DNA of 64,000 nt from the NCBI GenBank assembly GCA_944367535.1, contig CALVWQ010000003.1:1-64000 (forward strand), written 5' to 3'. Below are positions 33,114 to 42,247 of the stretch, one piece after another (the stretch's first letter is position 1; each line of letters begins with the position of its first letter). Source of the stretch: an uncultured Clostridia bacterium (GTDB taxonomy: Bacteria; Bacillota; Clostridia; Christensenellales; Borkfalkiaceae). Below the pieces are notes generated by a model, which ran no database searches, was not told the origin of the DNA, and was given only the letters and a program-made list of their open reading frames with translations. Position numbers and translations under genes: made by a program.

Positions 33114-34439
33114 ATGGAAAGTTACGAGATTATGTGGAAGACGGCACTTCCCGAGCTTGAAAAAACGGTTAGTTCTATTTCGTTCGATACCTATATAACC
33201 ATGCTTAAACCCGTGGATATCATAGGCGGCAAACTCGTATTACTCACCGGTAACAAACTTTTTGCGGATACCGTTTCCACGAAACTTGCGGAAAAGATTC
33301 AGGACGCTCTGAAAAAATGCAGTTCGGAGATTTCCGACTTCGAAGTGGTTGTGGGCGACGAATATAAAAGAGAAACGCTCACCGACGCGGAAAGCGTAAC
33401 GGAAAATTACGGGATGCCGGTAAATCCAAACTTTACCTTCGAATCGTTTGTGGTCGGTTCTTCAAACGAGATGATATACGCGGCGGCAAAGGCCGTCGCC
33501 GAGCACCCGGGCGACGCATATAATCCCCTGTTCATATACGGCGGCACGGGTCTCGGAAAGACTCATATCCTTATGGCGATTGCAAATTATCTTAAAATCC
33601 ATTCGCCGTCGGTAAACGTTTTATACGCTACTTGCGAACAGTTTACCAATCAGTTAATCGAGAGTATCGGAAAAGGCAAAGGCTCGCCTGCGGAGTTTCG
33701 CGAAAAGTACAGGAAAGTGGACGTGCTTCTTATAGACGACGTTCAGTTTCTCGCCAAGAAAACGGGTATACAGACCGAATTTTTCCATACATTCAACGAA
33801 CTTGTGATGCAGAATAAGCAGGTGGTACTCACATCCGACCGCCCGCCCAAGGAAATAGAGGTGTTGGAGGACAGGCTCAGAACGCGCTTTGAGGGCGGAC
33901 TTCTCGCCGATGTTCAGGCGCCCGACCTCGAAACGAGAATAGCGATTTTAAGGAGAAAATCGGAGGAAAAAAAGTGCCTTATCGACATAAAAGTACTCTC
34001 CTATATCGCCGAACTCAACGACAGCGATATACGTTCTCTCATCGGGAAACTCACAAAAGTTATTTTTGCCAGCAAACTTCACGAATGTCCCATAACGATT
34101 GACCTCGTTAAAGAGGCTCTCAAAGAATCGGCGGGCGAACGCGAGGAAGAATTGCAGATGGACGACATCATAGACTGCGTTTGCGGTTTTTACAAAGTCG
34201 CGCGCGCGGATATTTTCGGAAAGAAGAAAAACAAGGAATTTGTCGAGCCGCGACAGATTTGCGCCTATCTTATTACGGATATGATGAACATTCCGCTTGC
34301 GAGCATAGGTGCTAAACTCGGCGGCAGAGACCACGCGACGATAATTTATGCGCGCGACAAGGTGGCGGAACTAATAAAGACGGATGCAAAACTTCGCACC
34401 GAGATAAACGATATCAAAAAAATGCTTCTTAAAGAGTAG
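33114..34439 (+). CDS. dnaA: Chromosomal replication initiator DnaA
   Basis: 441 residues, with four domains. Domain I is ~1-85. The AAA+ domain has Walker A GGTGLGKT at 143-150 and Walker B LLIDD at 205-209. The C-terminal DNA-binding domain has the signature GGRDHATIIYARDKV. DnaA melts the origin and recruits the helicase. GGAAATGACAG precedes ATG. mnmG follows after 5 bp. The short gap upstream, shared with recF, has no clear DnaA boxes, so autoregulation cannot be seen. Confidence 0.96.
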   Translation: MESYEIMWKTALPELEKTVSSISFDTYITMLKPVDIIGGKLVLLTGNKLFADTVSTKLAEKIQDALKKCSSEISDFEVVVGDEYKRETLTDAESVTENYGMPVNPNFTFESFVVGSSNEMIYAAAKAVAEHPGDAYNPLFIYGGTGLGKTHILMAIANYLKIHSPSVNVLYATCEQFTNQLIESIGKGKGSPAEFREKYRKVDVLLIDDVQFLAKKTGIQTEFFHTFNELVMQNKQVVLTSDRPPKEIEVLEDRLRTRFEGGLLADVQAPDLETRIAILRRKSEEKKCLIDIKVLSYIAELNDSDIRSLIGKLTKVIFASKLHECPITIDLVKEALKESAGEREEELQMDDIIDCVCGFYKVARADIFGKKKNKEFVEPRQICAYLITDMMNIPLASIGAKLGGRDHATIIYARDKVAELIKTDAKLRTEINDIKKMLLKE

Positions 34440-34444
34440 AAAAT

Positions 34445-36304
34445 ATGGAATTTATCGAAGGACATTATCAGGCGGTAGTAATCGGCGCGGGTCATGCCGG
34501 TTGCGAAGCGGCGCTTGCTCTTGCGAGAACGGGCATAAAGACGGCTATGCTTACCCTTAATCTGGACAGCATAGCCTTTATGGCGTGTAATCCGTCTATC
34601 GGCGGGACGGCGAAAGGTCAGATTGTCCGAGAGATAGACGCCCTCGGCGGCGAAATGGGTATAAATGCGGACAAGGCGCTGTTGCAGATAAGAATCTTAA
34701 ACCGCGGCAAGGGCGCCGCGGTGCAGAGCCTGCGCGGTCAGGAAGACAAAAACCTCTATCACCGGCTCATGAAAAAGACGCTCGAAGAAACGGAAAACCT
34801 GCGCATATTACAGGGCGAAGCCGCAGAGATACTGACCGACGGAAAGAAGGTTACGGGCGTTCGTACGGCGTTCGGAGGCGTACTTTATTGCAGTAAGGTC
34901 GTCGTCGCGACGGGAGTTTATTTAAACGGAAGAGTCATTGCGGGCGAATGGTCCGCTCCGTCTGGGCCGAGCGGATTTCAGCCCGCCACTTTGCTCACCG
35001 AAAACCTTATGAATTTGGGTTTTACGGTGAGAAGATTTAAGACGGGCACCCCCGCGAGAGTGGACGGCAGGACGATAGATTTTTCCCGCCTCGAAGTACA
35101 GGAGGGCGAAAAGAACGTTTATCCTTTTTCATTTATGTCGGAAGGAGTGCCCGCAGTGCAAAAACCCTGTTATCTCACCTATACGACCGAGGAAACGCAT
35201 AGGATTATAAGGGAAAATCTGCACCGTTCCCCGCTCTTTTCGGGGACTATAAAGGGCACGGGACCGAGGTACTGTCCCTCTATCGAGGATAAGGTCGTAA
35301 GGTTTGCGGATAAAGACAGGCATCAGCTGTTTTTGGAGCCCGAGGGCGCGGATACGCACGAAGTTTATGTTCAGGGATTATCCACTTCCCTGCCTCACGA
35401 CGTGCAGCGCGACATGTACAGGACGATTAAAGGACTCGAAAACTGCGAGATTATGAGGTATGCTTACGCCATTGAATACGACTGCATAGATTCTTTAGAC
35501 CTCTATCCCTCGCTCGAATACAAAAAAATCGAGGGGCTTTATACGGCGGGTCAGATTAACGGTACGAGCGGCTACGAAGAAGCGGCGGCGCAAGGGCTTA
35601 TGGCGGGGCTTAACGCTTCTTTATCGCTGCGGGGTAAAGACCCCCTTATTCTCGGCAGAGACGAGGCGTATATCGGTGTTCTTATAGACGACCTCGTTAC
35701 GAAAGGGACGAACGAACCTTACAGAATGATGACCAGCCGCGCTGAACACAGGATTGTTTTAAGACAGGACGACCCCGATTTCAGACTGACCGAAAAAGGG
35801 CGCGGAGCGGGGCTGGTTTCGGATGAAAGATACGAGAGGTTTTTAAAACGAAAAGAGGAATATCTATGCGCCAAAGCGCAGTCAGAAATTAAATACAAGC
35901 CGAAAGAAACGGAAAAGCTTTTAAAAAAACACGGCTTTAATACTGCCAACACCGCGCTTTCCGCAGCGGATTTGGTGAGAAGAGCAATTCCTTTTTCGGA
36001 AATTGCGGAATGTCTTGGCGGATATGAAGGCGTTTCGGCGCGGACTTTGGAAACGGTGGAAACGGACGCGCTGTACAGCGGGTATCTCGAAAAGGAAAGA
36101 GAACTTATAGAAAAACAGAGAAAGTACGAAGAAAAGCTTCTGCCTGACGATACGGATTATCTTTCCATAAAAGGGTTAAGACTGGAAGCGCGGCAGAAAC
36201 TCGACAAAATCCGTCCGAAAAATCTCGGGCAGGCAGGCAGAATATCGGGCGTTTCCCCCGCAGATATAACCGTGCTCATGGTGTATTTGAGAACAAAAAA
36301 ATAA
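34445..36304 (+). CDS. mnmG: tRNA uridine-5-carboxymethylaminomethyl modification enzyme MnmG
   Basis: A 619-residue FAD protein that with MnmE modifies wobble uridine 34 of certain tRNAs. The FAD-binding motif VIGAGHAGCEAALA is at ~13-26, then CNPSIGGTAKGQ and NGTSGYEEAAAQG. The length is normal (~620-630). It is co-transcribed with dnaA, 5 bp apart. MnmE is not in this window. Confidence 0.95.
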   Translation: MEFIEGHYQAVVIGAGHAGCEAALALARTGIKTAMLTLNLDSIAFMACNPSIGGTAKGQIVREIDALGGEMGINADKALLQIRILNRGKGAAVQSLRGQEDKNLYHRLMKKTLEETENLRILQGEAAEILTDGKKVTGVRTAFGGVLYCSKVVVATGVYLNGRVIAGEWSAPSGPSGFQPATLLTENLMNLGFTVRRFKTGTPARVDGRTIDFSRLEVQEGEKNVYPFSFMSEGVPAVQKPCYLTYTTEETHRIIRENLHRSPLFSGTIKGTGPRYCPSIEDKVVRFADKDRHQLFLEPEGADTHEVYVQGLSTSLPHDVQRDMYRTIKGLENCEIMRYAYAIEYDCIDSLDLYPSLEYKKIEGLYTAGQINGTSGYEEAAAQGLMAGLNASLSLRGKDPLILGRDEAYIGVLIDDLVTKGTNEPYRMMTSRAEHRIVLRQDDPDFRLTEKGRGAGLVSDERYERFLKRKEEYLCAKAQSEIKYKPKETEKLLKKHGFNTANTALSAADLVRRAIPFSEIAECLGGYEGVSARTLETVETDALYSGYLEKERELIEKQRKYEEKLLPDDTDYLSIKGLRLEARQKLDKIRPKNLGQAGRISGVSPADITVLMVYLRTKK

Positions 36305-36338
36305 CGAACGCGAGTATGGCGGCGGAAAGACATTATAC

Positions 36339-36367
36339 TTGACATTTAGCCGCAAATATTATAAAAT
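36339..36367 (+). promoter_or_regulatory. rnpB promoter
   Basis: TTGACA, a 17-bp spacer and TAAAAT, placing the start site a few bases before the RNase P RNA P1 helix. Confidence 0.65.
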
Positions 36368-36380
36368 AATTGTGCTTTTT

Positions 36381-36723
36381 AAGTCGGTTATACGGCCGCG
36401 GTGGCGGAGAGAAACCGCCAATGAGGAAAGTCCGAACTTCTTAGAAACAGGGTGCCGGAGAAATCCCGGTGAAGGCGACTTTAAGGAAAGTGCAACAGAA
36501 AATTACCGCCGCGCAAGCGGTAAGGTTGAAAAGGCGGGGTAAGAGCCCACCGCCCTCACGGTAACGCGAGGGGCAATGTAAACCCCACCCGAAGCAAGAT
36601 TGACAAACCGTTTCATTAGGGAGTTTCACCGAGACGGTTTATAAAATATCGCTTGAGGGCGACGGAGACGTCGCTCCTAGATAAATGGCCGTACACGACA
36701 GAATTCGGCTTACAGACCGACTT
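36381..36723 (+). ncRNA. rnpB: RNase P RNA (class A)
   Basis: The catalytic RNA that removes tRNA 5' leaders, with RnpA. P1 pairs AAGTCGGT at the 5' end with ACCGACTT at the 3' end. Conserved blocks are GAGGAAAGTCCGAAC (CR-I), ACAGAAA, AGAGCCCACCG (CR-II/III region) and the 3' block AATGGCCG...ACAGAATTCGGCTTACAGACC. It is 343 nt, within the normal range, and is followed by a strong terminator. Confidence 0.95.
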
Positions 36724-36729
36724 AAAAAC

Positions 36730-36757
36730 CCGCCCCTCGGCAGTCGCCGAGGGGCGG
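36730..36757 (+). terminator. rnpB terminator
   Basis: 12-bp perfect stem CCGCCCCTCGGC / GCCGAGGGGCGG with an AGTC loop, then AAAATTTT. Confidence 0.85.
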
Positions 36758-37085
36758 AAAATTTTAAAAAGGCATAAATGAGTTAAAAAAAGCGTGCAAT
36801 TATATAAAATCAAACATAAAAGTTCGGTTTATATACGAATGTATAAAGTTATATGAATAAAAGAAAATAAAAAAATAAAAAAGCAAAACAAGTTAAAGAT
36901 AAAAAGCGGTTAAATGCTTGCCGCAGCGCGCATTATCCGCCGCTCCGGCGGCTTGCCCCGCAGCCCAAGGCCCGCCCCGTTTTCCTGCGGTTCCGGCAGA
37001 CTACTCCCTTTATACGCGGCTTTGCCCCTTAAAAAGCCGCTCTTTTTAGCCCTCTCCATGCCTTGCCCGCGCGCGGATAGGGCGT
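36758..37085. other. Gap between rnpB and the Xre gene
   Basis: 328 bp. The first half is A-rich. The second half (from ~36910) is distinctly GC-rich and ends with a possible terminator GCGGCTTT / AAAAGCCGC at about 37014-37041. No gene is supported. The abrupt composition change suggests imported sequence at the edge of the Xre-lipoprotein module. Confidence 0.4.
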
Positions 37086-37295
37086 TCAGCGGAAATCGAA
37101 CAGCTCGTCCGGCGAGATATCGAAACGCTTGCATAGATAAACTATCTTTTCATAGTCTAACTGCACCTTACCCGTCTCATAGTCGCTGTAATCGGACTGA
37201 TATTTGTTTAATTCCGCCGCTATCTGTTTTTGGGTGATTCCCTTGGCTTTTCTTGCCGCTTTCAGGTTTTCTCCCACTGTTTTCGCTAAGTCCAT
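37086..37295 (-). CDS. Small Xre-family regulator
   Basis: 69 residues from the ATG at 37295, set by GGGAGG upstream; a longer frame to 37490 reads back through the divergent promoter. It is almost entirely one Cro/CI helix-turn-helix (NLKAARKAKGITQKQIAAEL, then QSDYSDYETGKVQLDYEKI). It is divergent from the BspA-like lipoprotein gene. Two matching operator-like palindromes lie in the shared promoter region, so it probably represses that gene and itself. Confidence 0.8.
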   Translation of the reverse strand: MDLAKTVGENLKAARKAKGITQKQIAAELNKYQSDYSDYETGKVQLDYEKIVYLCKRFDISPDELFDFR

Positions 37296-37318
37296 ATATG
37301 CCTCCCTGTGTAGTATAA

Positions 37319-37337
37319 TATAGGAAAAAATTCTATA
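37319..37337. promoter_or_regulatory. Xre operator 1
   Basis: TATAGGAAAAAATTCTATA, dyad TATAG / CTATA around 9 bp. It is nearly identical to the site at 37350, with starts exactly 31 bp apart (about three helical turns). Confidence 0.6.
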
Positions 37338-37343
37338 AAATAC

Positions 37344-37372
37344 TTGACGTATAGGAAAAAATACTATATAAT
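37344..37372 (+). promoter_or_regulatory. Promoter of the BspA-like lipoprotein with operator 2 inside
   Basis: TTGACG, 17 bp, TATAAT. The spacer is filled by the second operator TATAGGAAAAAATACTATA (37350-37368), so repressor binding would directly block RNA polymerase. Confidence 0.7.
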
Positions 37373-37401
37373 AAATTCGATTAAAAAAAGGAGAAAAAGA
37401 G

Positions 37402-38898
37402 ATGAAAAAACCGGTTTTATTTATTCTTGCGCTTATATGCGCGTTTACCCCGGTGTTCTCTGCCTGCAACAACGACTCCGACCCGAACAATTCGCAAGAG
37501 AACCCGCAGACGCAGACGTGCGAGCACGAACTTACTTATCACGCGGCCACGGTTACCTGCACGCGGGACGGGCAGACAGAATATTGGGAGTGCGACCTTT
37601 GCGGAAAGTATTTTGCGGACGAGAATGCGACCAAGACTTTAAGCGAAGCCGACCTTGCGGAAACCAAGTTAAACCATAAGAACAAGATACACCACGCCGC
37701 CGTGGCGGGTACCTGCCGGGACTACGGCACCATAGAGTATTGGGAATGCCCGGACTGCGGCCTTAATTTTTCCGACGAGGCGTGCGAAAACTCCGTTTCA
37801 AGCCTTGGTACGTCAAAAGCGGCGCACTCTTGGGAGGACGGAGAGTGCTCGGTTTGCGGCACCTCTTACAACGATTATTTTTTCACTTTCACGCTGAACA
37901 GCGACAGAGACGGCTATATTGTAAATTGGAAGAGAGGCGCCGATCTTATGGGGCAGACCGAAATAGTTGTGCCGGGAACGTATAACAACAGGCCCGTTAC
38001 CGAAGTGGCGGCCTATACTCTTGCCAACAAACCCGGGCTTGAAAGCGTTGTGATATCCGAAGGGATTGAAAAGCTTAACGCCGGGTCTTTGGCGGGTGCG
38101 GATATAGTTTCCGTTTCCCTGCCCTCCACCCTGCTTTCGATAACGGGGGAAGTTTTTGTGGGAAATTCGGTACTCGGAGTTTCTTATGTGATGAGGGCGG
38201 TGCCCGAAAACCTGACCCAAATAACCGTGGAGGAAGGAAACATTGCGGGGCTTATTGCACAAAACGGGGTAATATACGGCACGACGGGAGGAAATATCAC
38301 ATCTGTCGAGGCGGCTGCCCCGGGGATTACGGGCACCCTTACCCTGCCCGATACCGTAACCGCCATAGGAGATTATGCCTTTTACGGCTCGAAGCTCACC
38401 TCGATAGTTTTACCGGACGGGCTTACCGCCGTCGGGGCGGCGGCCTTTAAGGGGGCGGCGGTTACTTCGCTCACCCTCCCCGATACCGTTAATACCCTGG
38501 GAGCGGAAGCCCTTTCATACCTTGTGCTTGACACATTTACTCTGCCGAGCAGGATAAATGTTTTAAGCGAGGCCCTGTTCCGCAACAGTGAGATAGGCAC
38601 CGTTATCCTGCCCGAGAGGGTAAGAACTATCGGTAACAACGCCTTTTATTCCTGCGAAATGGATATCATAGTGATCCCCAAGAGCGTTACCAAAGTAGGG
38701 AACGACGCATTCCGTAACGCTACCATGAATGTGTATTACGGCGGGACAACAAGCACACAGTTTAACGCGATAGACGGCGTTATGGATACCGGCAACCTAC
38801 ATTTAAGAGAGGCGTGGAGATGGTATTATTCCGAAACGGGTACAGGCGAAAACAGAAGATTATGGCATTATGTGAATGGGCTGCCCGCGGAGTGGTAA
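37402..38898 (+). CDS. BspA-like leucine-rich-repeat lipoprotein
   Basis: 498 residues. The signal peptide ends in lipobox VFSAC (Cys at ~22). Two or three zinc-knuckle-like repeats follow at ~38-150 (CDLCGKYFADENA; CPDCGLNFSDEAC; CSVCGTSYND). The rest is BspA-type LRR_5 repeats, with recurring units such as LPDTVTAIGDYAFYGSKLTS and LPERVRTIGNNAFYSCEM. Such proteins are lipid-anchored on the cell surface and often mediate adhesion or host interaction. Its promoter carries an Xre operator, so expression is probably switched by the adjacent small repressor. The ribosome binding site is AAAGGAG. Confidence 0.82.
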   Translation: MKKPVLFILALICAFTPVFSACNNDSDPNNSQENPQTQTCEHELTYHAATVTCTRDGQTEYWECDLCGKYFADENATKTLSEADLAETKLNHKNKIHHAAVAGTCRDYGTIEYWECPDCGLNFSDEACENSVSSLGTSKAAHSWEDGECSVCGTSYNDYFFTFTLNSDRDGYIVNWKRGADLMGQTEIVVPGTYNNRPVTEVAAYTLANKPGLESVVISEGIEKLNAGSLAGADIVSVSLPSTLLSITGEVFVGNSVLGVSYVMRAVPENLTQITVEEGNIAGLIAQNGVIYGTTGGNITSVEAAAPGITGTLTLPDTVTAIGDYAFYGSKLTSIVLPDGLTAVGAAAFKGAAVTSLTLPDTVNTLGAEALSYLVLDTFTLPSRINVLSEALFRNSEIGTVILPERVRTIGNNAFYSCEMDIIVIPKSVTKVGNDAFRNATMNVYYGGTTSTQFNAIDGVMDTGNLHLREAWRWYYSETGTGENRRLWHYVNGLPAEW

Positions 38899-38975
38899 CG
38901 CGGCGACCCGGTTTATAAACGGCGGTTAAAGGCGGTAACCGTTTTATAAAAACATTAAAATATAAACGAAAGTTT

Positions 38976-39009
38976 CCGTGGCGGGGGCGCTTTTGCACCC
39001 CCGCCACGG
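38976..39009 (+). terminator. Lipoprotein gene terminator
   Basis: Stem CCGTGGCGGGGGCGC / GCACCCCCGCCACGG with a TTTT loop, then GGTTTT. Confidence 0.8.
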
Positions 39010-39081
39010 AGGTTTTGCATATAACGCGGATAAACTTTCATTTAAAAAAGAAAAAGAGCCGTAATAACGATAAATTTTTGA

Positions 39082-39175
39082 TTTCTTTCAATATGATAAC
39101 ATTATCTTTTATTTTCAGAAATAATGAATTTCTTTAATTGCGATAACAATATCTTTTATTTTCAGAAATAATAGA
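39082..39175. repeat. Two-copy tandem repeat, period 47 bp
   Basis: Two adjacent AT-rich copies, each with GATAAC, then ATCTTTTATTTTCAGAAATA. They lie in a gap (39010-39281) that otherwise shows no gene. Confidence 0.6.
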
Positions 39176-39281
39176 TTTATTTCGATTTATCGAAAACAAT
39201 CCTTGCTTAATTTATCTTTTTTCAGCTCTTAATCTTTTAAGGATTACAGTTTAATCAATAATCTTTACAAGCCGTCAATTT

Positions 39282-39398
39282 TTACAAGTCGTCTGCGTCC
39301 TGCACGGGTATTTCATAACGGTTCTCCGCACTTATTCCCGTATAAGAACCTTGCGTGTCGTACTTGCTCAGAAGTTTTGCTTTGCACTTTTTACGCAT
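39282..39398 (-). CDS. Tiny protein with PVQDADDL C-terminus
   Basis: 38 residues, translated directly. The N-terminus is basic (MRKKCKAKLLSKYDTQGSYT) and the end reads YEIPVQDADDL, an ending I associate with small clostridial proteins of unknown, possibly sporulation-related, function. Its ATG follows the stop of the 23-codon ORF by 2 bp and it has no ribosome binding site of its own, so it is either coupled to that ORF or is the shifted second half of one gene. Confidence 0.45.
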   Translation of the reverse strand: MRKKCKAKLLSKYDTQGSYTGISAENRYEIPVQDADDL

Positions 39399-39400
39399 GA

Positions 39401-39472
39401 TTATTTGCAATCGTTGACGTTCTTGCTCTGTTTGCCGTTACAATTCTTCGCGGCTTTCTTTTTATCTCTCAT
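39401..39472 (-). CDS. Tiny Lys/Asn-rich ORF
   Basis: 23 codons, MRDKKKAAKNCNGKQSKNVN then DCK and a stop, with a strong ribosome binding site AAGGGGGAAGTT. The composition (Lys, Asn, Cys) and the next ORF suggest the N-terminal half of a single ~60-residue protein broken by a frameshift, or two coupled peptides. Confidence 0.4.
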   Translation of the reverse strand: MRDKKKAAKNCNGKQSKNVNDCK

Positions 39473-39597
39473 AACTTCCCCCTTGGTAGTATTATGTGCC
39501 GAATTTTTTTGTTTATGCAAAGAGGACGAAAAAATTTTTTCGTCCTCCGATTTTTTATTTTACCTTAAATATAATTAATTTTTAACCATAAGAAAAA

Positions 39598-40422
39598 TTA
39601 TCTTACGCCTATTACCGTACAGCGTACTTTTTCGGCTAAAATGTTTTTGATGGAATATTTGGCAGAAGCGATTATGACTTTCGTTCCGATTCTGACCGCG
39701 TCTTTTACGTATTCGAGTTTTGCCTTTGCACCGTTAGCCCCCGCGCGGGAGGCGCCGTTGCAATAATTTTCGCATTCTGTAATGTTGTCGAGAACTTCGT
39801 ATATATCCTTTCCCCCGATTTCGGTTATCAAAGTCGACGGGTCGTTGCTCTCACGGTAAATGCCCTCCGTGCTGGTAAGTATGAGAAGGGTTTCGGCTTT
39901 AACAAGACAAGCTATCTGCGCCGCCGTTTCGTCGTTATCGACACACTCTACGACTTTGTTTTTCTTGCTTTTAAGCGACTGAATCTCAAAGCGTCGGCTT
40001 TCTTCGGTGCTTACGGCGTCGTTATAATTTATGATGGGGATGGCGTTTTGTTCTTTTGCGCGTATCAGAAGCCTGCGGAGATGTTCTTTCTTTTCTTCGT
40101 CGTTGAAATGCTGATGTTCGACGAGAACCTGCCGCAGCGAATATTTGGAGTCCACGTACTGGCGGTAAGTAGCCATTAAGATTGCCTGACCTTGCGCAGA
40201 GTAATCGGTTTTGACTTCTTCGGGCGAGCCTTTAAGTTCTTTGCCGTTTCTTTTTATATAGTCGAGTCTTCCCGTTTCAGCCGCGCCGCTGGTTACCCAG
40301 ATATATCCGGGGCGCAGTTCTGCGGAGAGCCTTGCTATCAGCGTGTAATCGAGAATGCTGTCGGTACGGTCTATCAGCGCCATCGAGCCGATTTTTCCCA
40401 CCAGTTCGGTATCGAACGTCAT
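39598..40422 (-). CDS. Glutamate 5-kinase-like amino-acid kinase
   Basis: 274 residues of the amino-acid kinase fold, most like the kinase domain of ProB. WVTSGAAETGRLDYIKRN resembles the ProB V(S/T)SGA loop, INYNDAVSTEESRR is the N-D-x-V-S block, DNDETAAQIACLVKAETLLI the DN(D)xL(S/T)A block, and LTSTEGIYRESNDP the G-L-Y/D-P nucleotide loop. The usual N-terminal glycine-rich VVKxGS start is poorly conserved. No PUA domain and no proA neighbour are present. It may phosphorylate glutamate or a related amino acid; the exact substrate is uncertain. Confidence 0.65.
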   Translation of the reverse strand: MTFDTELVGKIGSMALIDRTDSILDYTLIARLSAELRPGYIWVTSGAAETGRLDYIKRNGKELKGSPEEVKTDYSAQGQAILMATYRQYVDSKYSLRQVLVEHQHFNDEEKKEHLRRLLIRAKEQNAIPIINYNDAVSTEESRRFEIQSLKSKKNKVVECVDNDETAAQIACLVKAETLLILTSTEGIYRESNDPSTLITEIGGKDIYEVLDNITECENYCNGASRAGANGAKAKLEYVKDAVRIGTKVIIASAKYSIKNILAEKVRCTVIGVR

Positions 40423-40583
40423 AATTTTACCTGTTTATAATTTCCGTTGAATTTTATTTTGCGTAATATGCGGTCTATCGCATTGATTTTCCGCTGCGCA
40501 TACAATATTTTATCACAGCGATAAAAATATTTCAACAAAAAACGCGCAAAACGCTTCGAAAACGCCTTAAAACCGCCGAATTT

Positions 40584-41852
40584 TTATTTTTCGGCGAGCG
40601 CGAATATCGCGCGTCTGTAAATTTCGTAACTTTTTTCGAGGTTATCTTCCGAAACGCGTTCGTTTGCGTCGTGAATGTGCGCATCAATGCCCGGGAATTC
40701 GCAACCGAACGCGCAGCCGTACTTAAACGCGCGCGCGAAAGTGCTTCCCCCCATGCTCTGCGGAACGCCGTTTTCGCCCGTTACCGAGTTATACGCGGAA
40801 AGGAGCGTCTCGACGAACCATCCTTCTTTTTCGACGAGTAAAGGCGGGTGTTTTTCAAAAGCGGTGTACGGAATGCCGAATTTATCGGCTATTCTTTTTA
40901 CGTCTTCAAGGGTAAAAGGAGCGGGAATACGACAGTCGCAGGTGATTTTTATTCCCTCTTTGTCTTCCGAGAGAAGGTCGGGCGAAAAAGTAACTTTGCC
41001 CTGTTCGTTTTCGAGTTTGGAAATACCGTATCTGTCCTCGAAAAGACACTCTATTACACTTCCGACGTTTTCGCCTTTTTCCGCAAAATACTTAAACAGC
41101 GGAAGCATGGCGTTTTTGCCGAGGTGCGGGCTGGACCCGTGCGCCGCCACGCCGAAACTTTCTATAAGTTCGCCGTCTATCCTCAAACCGTATTTTTCCG
41201 CGGTTTCGCGGTCCGCGCCCCCGTCTTCCGTGCATTTAGCATAGGCGCACACGGCGTTTACTGCCGAGCCGCCTGACAGAGAATGGAAGTTTTTGAGGTG
41301 CGGAATACGGAATTCGAATATCCCTATCCCCTTTTCCGCATATGAAAGAGGAAAATTTCCGTCCGGCGAAAACCCGTATTCGGGAAGAACGGTCTTTGAC
41401 TGAATATAGGATAAATCCTCCCAGCCCGTTTCTTCGTTGCACCCGACAAAGAGACGGAATTTACGTTTGGGGGCTATGCCCGAGTTTTTAAGTTCGTTTA
41501 AGGCGTAAAGGCATTGTAGCAGAGGCCCCTTGTCGTCCTGTACCCCGCGCCCGTAACAAATACCGTCTTTTATCGTCAGCTCGAACGGGTCATGGTCCCA
41601 GCCTCCGCCCGCGGGTACTACGTCGAGATGCCCTATAATTCCGATTTCATCGCCCTCTCCGAAAATTATTTCCCCCGCATAATTATCGTAGTTGATTGTA
41701 TTAAAGCCCATTCTTTCGGCGACTTCTAAAAAGTACGAGAGCGCGCCGTATACTTCTTTCCCGAACGGCATATTGTCTTCTCTTTCGCCTCTTACGCTCC
41801 TGAAAGATATGAGAGCCGCGAGGTCTTTTTTAAACTGATTAAATTCCCGCAT
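40584..41852 (-). CDS. M20 family dipeptidase, PepV-like
   Basis: A 422-residue zinc dipeptidase. Metal and catalytic residues are seen in GHLDVVPAG (H75, D77), GRGVQDDKGPLLQ, GCNEETGWED, SPDGNFP and the C-terminal DAHIHDANERV. The insert between the catalytic and lid domains is typical of PepV/Xaa-His dipeptidases. The length is a little below the usual ~465. It cleaves short peptides in the cytosol. Monocistronic. Confidence 0.85.
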   Translation of the reverse strand: MREFNQFKKDLAALISFRSVRGEREDNMPFGKEVYGALSYFLEVAERMGFNTINYDNYAGEIIFGEGDEIGIIGHLDVVPAGGGWDHDPFELTIKDGICYGRGVQDDKGPLLQCLYALNELKNSGIAPKRKFRLFVGCNEETGWEDLSYIQSKTVLPEYGFSPDGNFPLSYAEKGIGIFEFRIPHLKNFHSLSGGSAVNAVCAYAKCTEDGGADRETAEKYGLRIDGELIESFGVAAHGSSPHLGKNAMLPLFKYFAEKGENVGSVIECLFEDRYGISKLENEQGKVTFSPDLLSEDKEGIKITCDCRIPAPFTLEDVKRIADKFGIPYTAFEKHPPLLVEKEGWFVETLLSAYNSVTGENGVPQSMGGSTFARAFKYGCAFGCEFPGIDAHIHDANERVSEDNLEKSYEIYRRAIFALAEK

Positions 41853-42247
41853 TATATTTTTTATTCCTTATTTTTTATTATGTTTTAAACTCTTCAATTT
41901 ATTATACTATCAAGTAAAGAAAAATGCAACATTAAATATAAAAACAGTAGTTTATAAGGGCGAGTGTTTCATTAAGGCGCGGCGAGAGGACGGCGTACCC
42001 GAAGGCAGAATGCGGTCGGTGTAATAGTGTTCGCGGGCATTATTTATCGTGGCGGCAATCGGCAAGGATGACAGCGGGCGATGTGAAAATTAGCTTTATA
42101 ATAAGGCGCAGATGCGGATTAAAGATAAGTGAAAATTAAATTAAAACCGAAACGTAAAGATTAAAAACCGATTTGCCGATATTTTTGACCTAAAAATGCA
42201 AAAAACATATAATTGTATTTGATTTTTCAATAAAATATGATAAAATT
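41853..42247. other. Non-coding gap before radC
   Basis: 395 bp. The ends are AT-rich and the middle (41960-42090) is GC-richer with no frame of note. No gene or RNA is recognised. It holds the promoters of the divergent pepV-like and radC genes by position. Confidence 0.4.
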
